The translations under genes were made by a program, and so were the position numbers. From an uncultured Verrucomicrobiota bacterium (GTDB taxonomy: Bacteria > Verrucomicrobiota > Verrucomicrobiia > Limisphaerales > JADLHS01), in contig CAIKLQ010001008.1 of assembly GCA_903828255.1 (NCBI GenBank), forward strand, positions 1 to 41,321: a DNA stretch of 41,321 nucleotides, given 5' to 3'. Below, piece by piece: positions 1 through 8,256 of this stretch. Positions within the stretch are counted from its first letter, which is position 1, and the number at the start of each line of letters is the position of its first letter. The notes beneath the pieces were generated by a model that was given only the letters and a program-made list of their open reading frames with translations, did not search any database and was not told where the DNA came from.

Positions 1-2
1 GG

Positions 3-575
3 CAGTGGGCGCTGAGCATTCCCGCCGACCGAAACCCGTTGACGGACCTGACCGGCGCATTCGCTGGGGAAGACCAATGCGGGCCAGTGTGATTCGGGGC
101 CGGCACCTTCGGCGGCTCGGCGGAACGATCCTACACGATGCTGACGGGCAAGGCCATTTTCCTGCCCGTGTTCAACAGGATCTTCGGCGCCGGCGTGTTT
201 GATTGTAACCTCACGGTGCCGGGCGTGCCCTGTTGCGTGCCCTGTTTGCAGGCGACGGCGGCGGCCAACACCGAGGCGGCAGACATCCTGGAGGTGAGCA
301 TTGACGGCGTGTCCGTCAAAAACGTGCGGGCCTATCGCGCGGCGTCGCCAGGCGCGTTCCCGGTTACCTACCCGGAGAACTCGGTGGTCGGGGTGGCTGC
401 GGGCAACTACTTCCCACAGGGCGCGGACGGTTACTGGCTGATGCTCGCGTCGCTGGCGAAAGGAGCCCACGAGATTCGCCTCCACATGCGCGCCCCAACT
501 ACGAGCTGCGGGTTGATTGAGTTCGAGGTTATCCACCATATTACGGTCACTCCCCCCGGCCATGATCGGCACTAA
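3..575 (+). pseudogene. Broken gene of a conserved secreted/hypothetical family, 5' end outside the window
   Basis: Reading frame 3 is open from the window edge and gives a plausible protein, but it is cut by TGA at 90-92. The residues around the stop read CGPV-stop-FGAGTFGGSAER, and downstream comes GKAIFLPVFNRI. From memory this matches a conserved family motif of the form GPVWFLAGTFGG...R.C..P.GKAIFFPV.N, so the stop sits exactly where a conserved Trp (TGG) belongs. The frame then stays open to TAA at 573-575, ending in HITVTPPGHDRH. Length after the stop is about 160 residues, including several Cys (VPCCVPC). The simplest reading is one G-to-A nonsense change or a sequencing error. An alternative is that only the part from ATG 138 is translated. 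I do not know the function of the family. Confidence 0.6.
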
Positions 576-785
576 GACGGCGGCGGTGGCAGAGGCTGAG
601 CCCGGCGCTCAAGCCATCAAAAACTCTGCCGGATAGAAAATCAGTTCCCTTGCCGGACGCAATCCCGGCGGGGGAACTTGGTCATCGGAGCTGAGGATTG
701 CACCGCTTCGACTGAGCCGAACGCCGGCCATCTTCCGTCTTTTCATTGCCCGGTTTGCGAATATCCTGTCGTTCACTCTTAGCCC

Positions 786-2249
786 ATGCCGAGCGTCTAT
801 ATCAAAACTTACGGTTGCCAGATGAACGAGCGCGACAGCGAAGCCGTCGCTGCGCAGCTTGTGGCCAAGGGCTACACGCTGGCGGCGTCCGAGCACGTCG
901 CGGACGTGGTGCTACTCAACACCTGTAGCGTGCGGGACAACGCCGAGCAAACGGCGCTTAACAAGATGTCCTCGGTCATCGGCTTGGGGCGGAAGGAGCG
1001 GCCCGGACAGATTTTTGGGTTCATGGGCTGCATGGCGCAAAGTCGCGGGAAGGAATTAGTGGATCGCCTGCCCGATCTGGACCTCGTTCTCGGCACGCAG
1101 AAATTCCATCGCGCGGCGGAATACCTGGACGAACTCCTGGCCGGCCGACGTAAGCACATCGTGGATACGGCTGCGGAAACGGGCAGCGAAGGCACGATCC
1201 GCGAACATTTGCTCAACGGCAGTGCGAAGGGGAAATCCGTGACGGCCTTTGTCAGCATCATGCAAGGCTGCAATCAATACTGCACCTTCTGTATCGTGCC
1301 CTACACACGCGGTGAGGAGCGCAGTCGCAGCATTGAGGACATCGTGACCGAGTGCCGGAAACTCGTGGCGCAGGGCGTGCGGGAAATCACATTGCTCGGC
1401 CAGATCGTTACGAGCTATGGGAGACGGCGTCCCCTCACCCCTTTCCTCTCCCCATCGGATGGGGAGAGGGTGTCGAAGCCGGGTGAGGGGTTTGTCCAAA
1501 ACCTTGTTGCGCCTCCTCTCCCCAGCCCTTTCCTCCCTCCGCGGAAGGAGAAGGAGGAATCCCCCTTCGTCCAACTCCTCGAAGCCGTGCACGCGATCGA
1601 CGGCCTGGAGCGCATCCGCTTTACCTCACCGCATCCGAAAGGCTATGGCGACGATCTGGTGGAGGCTTACGCGCGCTTGCCCAAGCTCGTCGCGAGCGCG
1701 CATCTGCCCGTGCAAAGCGGCAGCGACCGGGTGCTCAAGCTCATGCACCGCGGCTACACCCGCGCGCGATTTCTGCAAATTATTCACAAGCTCCGCGCAG
1801 CTCGGCCCGGCATGGGCATCACCAGCGACATTGTCGTCGGCTTTCCCGGCGAGACGGAGGCGGACTTCGAGGAAACGCTTTCGCTCTGCCGCGAAGTGGA
1901 GTTCGACAACGCCTACCTCTTCAAGTATTCGCAGCGCAAGGACACGCCCGCCGCTGCGATGCCGGATCAAATCCCCGAGGAGCTCATCGAAGGACGCCAC
2001 GCGCGGCTGCTGGAAACCGTCAACGCCATCGGCAAGCGCAAATACGACGCCTTCATCGGGCAGTTGGTGCGAATCCTCGTCGAAGGCCCGAGCAAGAAAA
2101 ACTCCGCGCGGTTCACCGGACGCACGCCGTGCAACAAGATCGTTTTGTTCGACGGTTCGGAGCGGCATCGCGGCCAACTCCTGGACGTGAAGATCACCCG
2201 CACCGGCTCGTTCACGCTCTATGGCGATCCGGCGATTGTCGGCTTGTAG
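786..2249 (+). CDS. miaB: tRNA (N6-isopentenyl adenosine-37-C2)-methylthiotransferase MiaB, with in-frame repeat insertion
   Basis: This radical-SAM enzyme adds the methylthio group to i6A37 in tRNAs reading UNN codons. The N-terminal UPF0004 domain shows the three auxiliary-cluster cysteines C11 (TYGCQMN), C47 (LNTCSVRDNAEQ) and C82 (GFMGCMAQ). The radical-SAM cysteines are C162, C166 and C169 (CNQYCTFC). A TRAM domain closes the protein (from about IGQLVRILVEG). At 487 residues it is roughly 40-45 longer than usual MiaB. The excess is residues about 213-258, lying between SYG and the PFVQLLEAVHAIDGL helix, and it is encoded by a palindromic repeat (separate entry). The usual GQNV motif just before the insertion reads GQIV. 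The ATG start at 786 gives the normal N-terminus MPSVYIKTYGCQMN. It is followed by a non-coding gap and not by an obvious operon partner. Family assignment is very secure; activity with the insertion is untested. Confidence 0.95.
   Translation: MPSVYIKTYGCQMNERDSEAVAAQLVAKGYTLAASEHVADVVLLNTCSVRDNAEQTALNKMSSVIGLGRKERPGQIFGFMGCMAQSRGKELVDRLPDLDLVLGTQKFHRAAEYLDELLAGRRKHIVDTAAETGSEGTIREHLLNGSAKGKSVTAFVSIMQGCNQYCTFCIVPYTRGEERSRSIEDIVTECRKLVAQGVREITLLGQIVTSYGRRRPLTPFLSPSDGERVSKPGEGFVQNLVAPPLPSPFLPPRKEKEESPFVQLLEAVHAIDGLERIRFTSPHPKGYGDDLVEAYARLPKLVASAHLPVQSGSDRVLKLMHRGYTRARFLQIIHKLRAARPGMGITSDIVVGFPGETEADFEETLSLCREVEFDNAYLFKYSQRKDTPAAAMPDQIPEELIEGRHARLLETVNAIGKRKYDAFIGQLVRILVEGPSKKNSARFTGRTPCNKIVLFDGSERHRGQLLDVKITRTGSFTLYGDPAIVGL
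1431..1560 (+). repeat. Palindromic repeat element inserted in-frame in miaB
   Basis: Outer arms CCCCTCACCC (1431-1440) and GGGTGAGGGG (1481-1490) are perfect inverted repeats. Nested inside, CCTCTCCCCATC (1445-1456) and GATGGGGAGAGG (1458-1469) are also perfect. The 60-bp core is a multiple of three and encodes PLTPFLSPSDGERVSKPGEG-type sequence. A second, degenerate CTCC/GGAG-rich segment follows to about 1560. A related element lies at 37845-37920. I recall this peptide signature as typical of dispersed repeats in Verrucomicrobiota and Planctomycetota genomes. Confidence 0.85.
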
Positions 2250-2820
2250 CTGCGGAACGGAGTCCGCGATGTTCTTTCCGGGGCGGATGGGAGAAAACTT
2301 GCGCCGACGCACGTCGGCGGCAACGGCCTGCGGCTGGACTTCCGACAACGCCGCCATTCCGAAGAATATTTGGGCGCGCTTCAGTTTTGTCCGCACAACG
2401 CGTCAATGATGGACTGAGCGCTGGCGATCAGTTTCTCCGCCAGCGCCGGATCAGCAGGCGATACATACGCGGTCACTTTCTTTTGAAAGGCGCGCAATTG
2501 GGGTTCTCCGTGTGCTGAGTGTCTCTTGCCAAAGGAGTCGCCCGCCGCTTCGAGCAACGCGATGAATGGCCGCTGACGGTGGCGCGGCAAATCGGAACTT
2601 TCCATAAGCGCAACCAGCGCAGCAATAGCTTCGCAGGGGCGCGGCATCGGAGGCGTGCTGGCTTGAGGGCGGGGGCGTTCGCGCAAAACCGTACAAACCC
2701 TCCAAGGAATTGTAGCTGCGGCGGGCAGGCCATTCCGGCATACGTTGACACCGCATGAAGACATTGTTAAGAATGACTCGTTGTTGGCGGTATGGAGTTC
2801 TGGAAAGTTTGAGTTTGAAC
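2250..2820. other. Intergenic stretch between miaB and the vWA gene
   Basis: No intact plus-strand gene is visible. The 12-mer TTGTAGCTGCGG occurs at 2244-2255 (overlapping the miaB stop) and again at 2710-2721, bracketing most of the gap. The minus strand carries what looks like the C-terminal remnant of a gene (separate entry). No convincing promoter for the downstream cluster could be picked out by eye. Confidence 0.5.
2381..2680 (-). pseudogene. Possible C-terminal remnant of a secreted or hypothetical protein
   Basis: The minus-strand frame ending at 2381 reads FIALLEAAGDSFGKRH and then LRAFQKKVTAYV and LIASAQSIIDAL. This helix-rich pattern resembles C-terminal tails seen on secreted proteins of this lineage, and it looks more protein-like than a random antisense frame. 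There is no credible start, signal peptide or upstream body. The frame opens only a few bases before the opposite-strand cluster, so it is best read as a relic. The function is unknown and the call is tentative. Confidence 0.35.
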
Positions 2821-3537
2821 ATGAAACTCTTTCGATTGATCACTATTCCGATCGTGGTGGCTTTGCTTGGGGCGAATGTCATCCCGGATTCCGCCGCCGC
2901 CGAGGACGGCGTAGCGGTTGCCATCGTCTATGACACTTCGGGCAGCATGAAGGAGTTGGTGAAAGACGACGCCGGAAAATTCACCCCGAAATACCTGATC
3001 GCCAACCGTGCGTTGGTCGCCATCGCCAATCACATTCAGACCTTCGCCACCAATAGCGTAGCGGGCAACCCGCGTAAGATTCAGGCGGGCTTGTTTGTAT
3101 TCCAGAAAGGCGGGGCGCACGCGGCGCTTCCCTTCGGGCCATTCAATGCCGCGGCGCTCACGAAATGGGCGCAAAACTTTTCCACGCCCGACGGCGGCAC
3201 GCCTTTGGGAAGCGCCCTGAACACCGCGGGGCACGCCGTACTCAACTCCGGCCTGACGCGCAAGCATGTGCTGGTTATCACGGATGGCATGAACACTGTC
3301 GGGCCAAGTCCGGCCCTCACGCTGCCAAAACTCCAGCAGGAGGCGGGCCAGCAGCAAGCGAGCGTGGCCGTCCACTTCGTGGCGTTTGACGTGGACGCCA
3401 AGGTTTTTGAGGGCGTGAAGAAACTGGGGGCGACGGTCGTGGGCGCGGCGAACGAGAGCCAGCTCAATACGCAATTGGAGTTCATCCTGGAAAAGAAAAT
3501 TTTGTTGGAAGCAGAAGAGCCACCGCAAAAGAAGTAA
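2821..3537 (+). CDS. Secreted von Willebrand factor A domain protein
   Basis: I chose the ATG at 2821 because it yields a clean signal peptide (MKLFRLITIPIVVALLGANV, cleavage after about SAAA). The in-frame ATG at 2755 adds 22 non-hydrophobic residues ahead of it. The mature protein is a single vWA domain with a full metal-ion-dependent adhesion site: DTSGS at residues 38-42, a Thr in GGTPLGSAL, and the Asp in VITDGMN. vWA domains bind protein partners through a bound Mg2+. The C-terminus is short and charged. It is the first gene of a same-strand cluster with PspA-like, TerB-like and ABC-transport genes; the next gene starts 17 bp downstream. A periplasmic scaffold or sensor role is an inference. 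Confidence 0.85.
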   Translation: MKLFRLITIPIVVALLGANVIPDSAAAEDGVAVAIVYDTSGSMKELVKDDAGKFTPKYLIANRALVAIANHIQTFATNSVAGNPRKIQAGLFVFQKGGAHAALPFGPFNAAALTKWAQNFSTPDGGTPLGSALNTAGHAVLNSGLTRKHVLVITDGMNTVGPSPALTLPKLQQEAGQQQASVAVHFVAFDVDAKVFEGVKKLGATVVGAANESQLNTQLEFILEKKILLEAEEPPQKK

Positions 3538-3554
3538 CCGAAAAGGAAATCACC

Positions 3555-4310
3555 ATGTTTAGATCCATCAAACGAGTGTTCATCTGGCTCGGCCTCATGG
3601 CCGAGAAAGCCACCGAAACCGACGCCATCAACCAGGCGGTCGTCGAGCGCGGGATTCGCGACTCCAAGGTCAAGGCCGACAAGGCTCACTATGCCAACGG
3701 CCAGTTGGCGGGCCAGATCGCCCTGCTCAAAGATCAGATCAAGCGTCAGGAGCGGCAGCGCGATGACTTGCAAGGAATGTTGCAGGCTGCCGTCGCGGCC
3801 AACGACGAAGCCAACGGCGCGCATTACGCGGAGGAACTTTCGACCGTCGAACAGGACCTCGCGGAGAACAAAAGCCAGGCCGATAGCTTGGAACAACTAT
3901 ACCGGCAGAACACGGAGATCATCGCCCAAAGCTTGCGCGAGATTCAGAAATTCCAACGCGAGTTCGAGTCGGTCAAAGCCAAGGTCGCCATCGGTCGTTC
4001 GTTGGAGAGCCTGGCCGGCATGATGAAAAGTTCCATCACCGAGCTACAGGGCATGATGGGCGGTGAGATGGGCCAGTCCATGCAACAACTACGCCAATCC
4101 GCGGCCGGTGGCGAAGGCCAGATGCGCGCCACGCTGGACCTTGCCAAGGAAATGGGTTCTGGTATTTCGCGCCAGCAGGAGATGCGCAAGGCGCGTGGCT
4201 CGATGTTGTTTCAGGAGTACAAGAAGAAGATGGGCATGGTGCAGCCGGAAGTGGCCGCCACCGCCCAGGCCGTCGGCAAGCTGCCGGAGAAACAGAAGAT
4301 TGCGGAGTAA
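3555..4310 (+). CDS. PspA/IM30-like coiled-coil protein
   Basis: The 251-residue protein begins MFRSIKRVFIWLGLMAEKA, an amphipathic N-terminal helix, followed by long charged heptad-like helices (about residues 30-140, rich in Q, E, K and A with almost no Pro). This is the layout and length of the PspA/IM30 (ESCRT-III-like) family, whose members bind and repair the inner-membrane face under envelope stress. A Gly/Met-rich stretch (about 165-185, ITELQGMMGGEMGQ) precedes a final helical tail, which is unusual for classical PspA. The start has a nearby AAGGAAA-type ribosome site. Lying between a secreted vWA protein and a TerB-like protein suggests a membrane-stress module. Distant-family assignment from the fold pattern, not from a search. 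Confidence 0.7.
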   Translation: MFRSIKRVFIWLGLMAEKATETDAINQAVVERGIRDSKVKADKAHYANGQLAGQIALLKDQIKRQERQRDDLQGMLQAAVAANDEANGAHYAEELSTVEQDLAENKSQADSLEQLYRQNTEIIAQSLREIQKFQREFESVKAKVAIGRSLESLAGMMKSSITELQGMMGGEMGQSMQQLRQSAAGGEGQMRATLDLAKEMGSGISRQQEMRKARGSMLFQEYKKKMGMVQPEVAATAQAVGKLPEKQKIAE

Positions 4311-4335
4311 CCACCAGAACTACGAGCCACTGATT

Positions 4336-4707
4336 ATGAATCTCAAAACTCTGAGCGAACCACAGCGTCGCGCGTTGCTCGATTTGTTGGTGTTGGGCAT
4401 GTACTCGGATGCGCATTTGGCGGCGGCCGAGGACGCGGACGTGCGGCAGTTGCTCGGAGAAATGGGCTTTGAGGCGGACAGTGACCGAGACCGGGAGATT
4501 GACGCAGCCGTCACCCGCGTCCGAAAACACACAGCTTCCGTCAAGGCCGCCCGCAATTACGCCACGGATCTGGCCCAGGTATTTCAAGCCAAAGATCAGC
4601 GGCGGCAGGTTCACGAGCTACTGGACGAACTGCTGGCCAGCGACGACACGGTGGCTGAGAGTGAGAAGAATTTTGCGGCAGTGGTGGGCGAAGCGCTGCG
4701 CGTTTGA
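4336..4707 (+). CDS. TerB-like small helical protein
   Basis: The ATG at 4336 starts a 123-residue all-helical protein beginning MNLKTLSEPQRRALLDLLVL. Acidic motifs such as AAAEDADVRQLL and ELLASDDTVAESE are reminiscent of TerB/TerB-like domains (helices around conserved acidic metal-binding residues) known from tellurite-resistance and stress systems. The same frame is open further upstream, but that part overlaps the PspA-like gene out of frame and shows no domain, so the shorter start is preferred. It is 25 bp after the PspA-like gene and 60 bp before the SBP-OmpA gene. Cytoplasmic location is expected because there is no signal or TM segment. The TerB assignment is moderate confidence. 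Confidence 0.6.
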   Translation: MNLKTLSEPQRRALLDLLVLGMYSDAHLAAAEDADVRQLLGEMGFEADSDRDREIDAAVTRVRKHTASVKAARNYATDLAQVFQAKDQRRQVHELLDELLASDDTVAESEKNFAAVVGEALRV

Positions 4708-4767
4708 GACCGTTTTGCGCTGCCGGAATCATTGTAGGAAAAGCATTAACCAAGGAGAAATCAAACT

Positions 4768-6522
4768 ATGACAGCACGTGGCAAAATTGTTCTGACATTC
4801 ATCATCCTCGCCGTGGTGGGTTTCGGCGTTTACCGCTGGTGGGACAAAATCGCTCCCGCCGGCAGATCGGCAAGCGTCTCTATTGACACGGACAAAATCA
4901 AAAAGGACCTCGCTGCTGGCAACAAGCCCGCAGCCGCGGCCCCCGCCGGGGGCGACGTCGCCAACAAACTGCTCGCCGGCGACAAAGCAGTTTCGCTCGT
5001 GGATGGCTCGGCCATCCCGCCTGTCAGCGGCGTCAGCGATTACGACAAGCCAATGAAAGACGGCAAACTGATCGTGCAGTTTCCGATCAACGTTTGGCCG
5101 GGTTGGGCGCCAATCCTCGTCGCGAACAACGGCCTGGAGCCGAACGAAGGTAGCGTCTTTTTCAAGAAATACGGGTTCTACGTGAAGCTCTCAATCGTGG
5201 ACGATCCGGTCAAGGCCCGCGACCTGTTCGCCAGCGGCCACAGCCATGTCCTGTGGGGCACGCTCGACATGATGGCGTTGTTCGCGCCGGAGCTGGTGAA
5301 GGACTCGCGCACCGTGCCGGTCATCGCCCAGCAGATTGACTGGTCGGGCGGCGGCGACGGCATCGTCGCGCGCGGAAATCTGCGTAACATCAACGATTTT
5401 CGGATGAAGGACGGGAAGCGCCGCAAGGTCGTGCTGGCGCAGAACTCGCCGAGCCATTACCTCATCATGTCGCTGCTGATTGACGCCGGAATTGACCCCG
5501 CGCAGGTGGATTTCAAATGGGCGGGCGACGCCCCGGCGGCGGCGAAGATTTTTGTGCAGGACCAATCCTTCGACGCGTTCGTGGGCTGGTCGCCGGACAT
5601 TTACACCGTGACCGACAAAGTCCCCGGCACGCGGCTCGTCGTCACCACCGGCAGCGCGAACCATCTCATCGCCGACGTGTGGGCGGTGCGGAATGATTTC
5701 TATCGCGACCATCCGGACATTGTCGCCAACCTGGTACGCGGGATTTTTGAGGGCATGGACATGGTGCGAAAGGACGTGGCCGGCGCGGCGCAGACGCTTT
5801 CCAAGGCTTACGGAATTCCGGTCGAGGACTGCAAGAGCATGATCGGCAAGGACGGTGGCGTGGCCGAGGGCGACGCGCATCTGACCAACTACCGCGAGAA
5901 CGCCAACTTCTTCCTCGACCCGATGAATCCGTCGAACTTCGAGGTCGTCTGGAACCGGGCTTCCACGATTTACAAATCGCTGGGCGCGATTGACGCGCCC
6001 GTTTCCGCCGCCAAGGTGAAGGCCGCGAGCATCCTCGCCAAGTTGTCCGAGGAATACAAAGAAGTGCGCGACCTCTCGCAGGCCACCTTCAAGCCCGGCG
6101 CGTTGTTCAAAACCGCCGAGGCCGAGTCGGCGGAAATTCTCACCAAGTCCGTCATCATTTCGTTCGAGCCAAACAAGACCGTGCTCAACGCCGAATACGA
6201 CCCCACCATCCCGAATGTGATGGAAGAAATCGGCAAGCTGGCCGGTACGTTCGGCAATGCCTACATCGTCATCGAAGGCAACACCGACGCCAGCCGCAAA
6301 GGCGTCGTGCCCGCTGATTTGGTGCGCCAGCTTTCCTACGACCGGGCGGACTCGGTGCGCAAGGCGATCCTGATCAAATACAAGTTTGACCCGAACAAGT
6401 TCAAGGTCCTCGGCAACGGCTGGGACAATCCGGTGCCCACGATGACGGACGCCAGCAATCCGGAGCACAACAAGAAGAACCGCCGGGTTGAGGTGAAAGT
6501 CTTCCCGCTGGAGAAGGAATAG
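4768..6522 (+). CDS. Membrane-tethered ABC substrate-binding protein fused to an OmpA-like domain
   Basis: Residues about 6-22 (IVLTFIILAVVGFGVYRWW) form a single TM anchor with no lipobox or clear cleavage site. A low-complexity Ala/Pro/Gly linker follows. Residues about 95-430 are a NrtA/SsuA/TauA-type periplasmic binding fold (NVWPGWAPILVANNG, then FASGHSHVLWGTLD). Residues about 460-584 are an OmpA/MotB-type peptidoglycan-binding domain with a GNTDASRKG-like loop, LSYDRADSVRKAI and the final NRRVEVKV. The protein would therefore stretch from the inner membrane to the cell wall while presenting a ligand-binding domain. It overlaps the permease gene by one base, so the two are probably translationally coupled. 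The ligand is unknown; nitrate, sulfonate or taurine should not be assumed. Strong SD GGAG lies upstream at 4754-4757. Confidence 0.9.
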   Translation: MTARGKIVLTFIILAVVGFGVYRWWDKIAPAGRSASVSIDTDKIKKDLAAGNKPAAAAPAGGDVANKLLAGDKAVSLVDGSAIPPVSGVSDYDKPMKDGKLIVQFPINVWPGWAPILVANNGLEPNEGSVFFKKYGFYVKLSIVDDPVKARDLFASGHSHVLWGTLDMMALFAPELVKDSRTVPVIAQQIDWSGGGDGIVARGNLRNINDFRMKDGKRRKVVLAQNSPSHYLIMSLLIDAGIDPAQVDFKWAGDAPAAAKIFVQDQSFDAFVGWSPDIYTVTDKVPGTRLVVTTGSANHLIADVWAVRNDFYRDHPDIVANLVRGIFEGMDMVRKDVAGAAQTLSKAYGIPVEDCKSMIGKDGGVAEGDAHLTNYRENANFFLDPMNPSNFEVVWNRASTIYKSLGAIDAPVSAAKVKAASILAKLSEEYKEVRDLSQATFKPGALFKTAEAESAEILTKSVIISFEPNKTVLNAEYDPTIPNVMEEIGKLAGTFGNAYIVIEGNTDASRKGVVPADLVRQLSYDRADSVRKAILIKYKFDPNKFKVLGNGWDNPVPTMTDASNPEHNKKNRRVEVKVFPLEKE

Positions 6523-7382
6523 TGCTCGGATTTTTCATATTTGCCGCGGCCTTCGTAACGCTGCTCACGCTCACCGTGCGGTTTGGCGGGCTGCGGGTGC
6601 GGGCCGAATTGCCGGAAACCAAGGCGCTCGGCCTGACGCTCGGTTTCGTGGGGCTCATGCTCGCGGCGTGGTGGTTCGTCACCCAAGGGGCGACCGTCGA
6701 AGCACGCATCCTCTCGCCGATCATCCTGCCCAGCCCGATGGAAGTTTTGCAGGCGTTTCCCAAACTCCACTTCGAGCAGGGACTGGTGCGCAGCGCGCTC
6801 ACTTCGTTTGGGCGGGTCACGGTGGGTTTCACGCTGGCGGCGATTGTCGCGGTGCCGCTGGGAGTTTACATGGCCACGTTCCCGCCGGTGTCGGCGTTCT
6901 TCCGGCCGCTGGCGTTGATCGGCGCTTACGTGCCGATTGTGGTTTTCGTTCCGCTGACGCTGGCGTGGTTCGGTTTGAACGAGACGCAAAAGGTCGGGTT
7001 TCTTTTCATCGGCTGTTTTGTCGCGCTACTGCCGTTGGTCATCAAAGACATCGCCAACGTGCCCGCCGCGTATCTCGAAGTGGCGATGACGAAAGGCGCG
7101 AGCCAGTGGCAACTGGTGCGCTACGTCTTGTTCCCCGTGGCGCAAGCGGACATCTGGGATCATTTACGCGGCGTGTATGGCGTCGGCTGGGGCTGGATCA
7201 TTCTGGCGGAAGTCGTCAACGCCGAGCGCGGGCTGGGCTACCTGATTGACATCTCGAACCGGCGCGGCCACACCAACGCCATCTTCGCCATCATCATCGT
7301 CATCGTGGTGATCGCGGTCGCGTGCGACCAACTCTGGCGGCTGGGCGGACGCATGCTGTTTCCTTACGCGAACCGGAAGTAA
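6522..7382 (+). CDS. ABC transporter permease, NrtB/SsuC/TauC type
   Basis: The GTG start shares its G with the TAG stop of the preceding gene and has GGAGAAGG a few bases upstream, which fixes the start. The product is a polytopic inner-membrane protein of the binding-protein-dependent transport family. It has an extra N-terminal TM pair (VLGFFIFAAAFVTLLTL and TLGFVGLMLAAWW) before the usual five- to six-helix core. The cytoplasmic EAA loop that docks on the ATPase is visible as VAMTKGASQWQLVRYVLFP. It pairs with the upstream SBP-OmpA protein and the ATPase starting two bases downstream. The substrate is not evident. Confidence 0.9.
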   Translation: MLGFFIFAAAFVTLLTLTVRFGGLRVRAELPETKALGLTLGFVGLMLAAWWFVTQGATVEARILSPIILPSPMEVLQAFPKLHFEQGLVRSALTSFGRVTVGFTLAAIVAVPLGVYMATFPPVSAFFRPLALIGAYVPIVVFVPLTLAWFGLNETQKVGFLFIGCFVALLPLVIKDIANVPAAYLEVAMTKGASQWQLVRYVLFPVAQADIWDHLRGVYGVGWGWIILAEVVNAERGLGYLIDISNRRGHTNAIFAIIIVIVVIAVACDQLWRLGGRMLFPYANRK

Positions 7383-7383
7383 A

Positions 7384-8256
7384 ATGGACGAGCCAACTCC
7401 AGCGAAGCCTGCCGCACCGGTGCCACTGCCAGAGGTGGTCCGCTTCAACAAGGTCACGAAATCCTTCGGCGAAGGCCCGAACGCCAAAGTGGCGATTCAG
7501 GACGTTTCGTTCGTGGTCCACGATTTGCCGAACGCGGGTGAACTCATCGCCGTCGTCGGCCCATCGGGCTGTGGCAAATCCACTTTGTTGCGGATCATCG
7601 CCGGGTTGCGACCACATTTCCCGGCGACCTCCGGCGACGCGCACGTTTTCGGAAAACCCATCGAGAAGCCCGACGCCGGCCGCGGGATGGTGGACCAAAA
7701 GTACTCGCTCATGCCGCACCTGACCGTCGCGGACAACATCGCTTTCGGCCTGAAGCTGCGCGGCATCGGCGGGCGGGAACGACGCGACCGGGCGCATGAG
7801 TGGGCCAAGAAAGTCGGTCTGGACGGCTCCGAAGAGAAGTATCCATCCGAGTTGTCGGGCGGAATGCAGCAGCGCGTGTCCATCGCCGCCACGCTGATTC
7901 TGGAGCCGAAGATTTTGCTCATGGACGAACCGTTCGGCGCGCTCGACCCGAAGATCCGGATGCAGATGCAGGAATTGCTCGTGCGCCTTTGGCGGGAGCA
8001 GCAGAGCACGGTGTTTCTCGTGACCCACTCGATGGAGGAGGCGATTTACCTGGGCGACCGCGTGATGCGCATGGCCGCGAAGCCGGGTCGCCTCGTGGAG
8101 GAACTGCAACTGCCGCGCCCCGACGAACCGCCCGAAGTGATGCGGAAGCGGCCGTGGTTCAATGATCTCACGCAAGACCTGCTGAACCGGCTGGAAACGG
8201 ACGCGCCGCCCGGTGGCGAGTTGCCCGGGATTGAGAAATGGCGGCGCCGGGTCTGA
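7384..8256 (+). CDS. ABC transporter ATP-binding protein, NrtD/SsuB type
   Basis: Walker A is GPSGCGKST (residues 59-67), the ABC signature LSGGMQQR starts at about 157, Walker B is ILLMDEPFGALDP (about 177-189), and the H-loop His is in FLVTHSMEEA. The Q-loop reads MVDQKYSLMPHLTV. The 290-residue length is slightly above the family norm, with a C-terminal tail that runs through PGGELPGIEKWRRR. It energises the permease encoded directly upstream; only one nucleotide separates the genes. The C-terminus overlaps the next gene by 19 bp if that gene starts at 8238. Confidence 0.92.
   Translation: MDEPTPAKPAAPVPLPEVVRFNKVTKSFGEGPNAKVAIQDVSFVVHDLPNAGELIAVVGPSGCGKSTLLRIIAGLRPHFPATSGDAHVFGKPIEKPDAGRGMVDQKYSLMPHLTVADNIAFGLKLRGIGGRERRDRAHEWAKKVGLDGSEEKYPSELSGGMQQRVSIAATLILEPKILLMDEPFGALDPKIRMQMQELLVRLWREQQSTVFLVTHSMEEAIYLGDRVMRMAAKPGRLVEELQLPRPDEPPEVMRKRPWFNDLTQDLLNRLETDAPPGGELPGIEKWRRRV

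Noticed and set aside
90-92. TGA read as Trp by an altered genetic code
   Set aside because: TGA ends several clear genes here (for example at 8256, 9826, 31609 and 32196), so the standard bacterial code applies.
609-896. 95-codon minus-strand frame ahead of miaB
   Set aside because: It overlaps the certain miaB 5' end, lacks a ribosome site and shows no family features.
5191-6468. 425-codon minus-strand frame opposite the SBP-OmpA gene
   Set aside because: Its composition is that of a shadow frame, and the plus strand carries clear domains.
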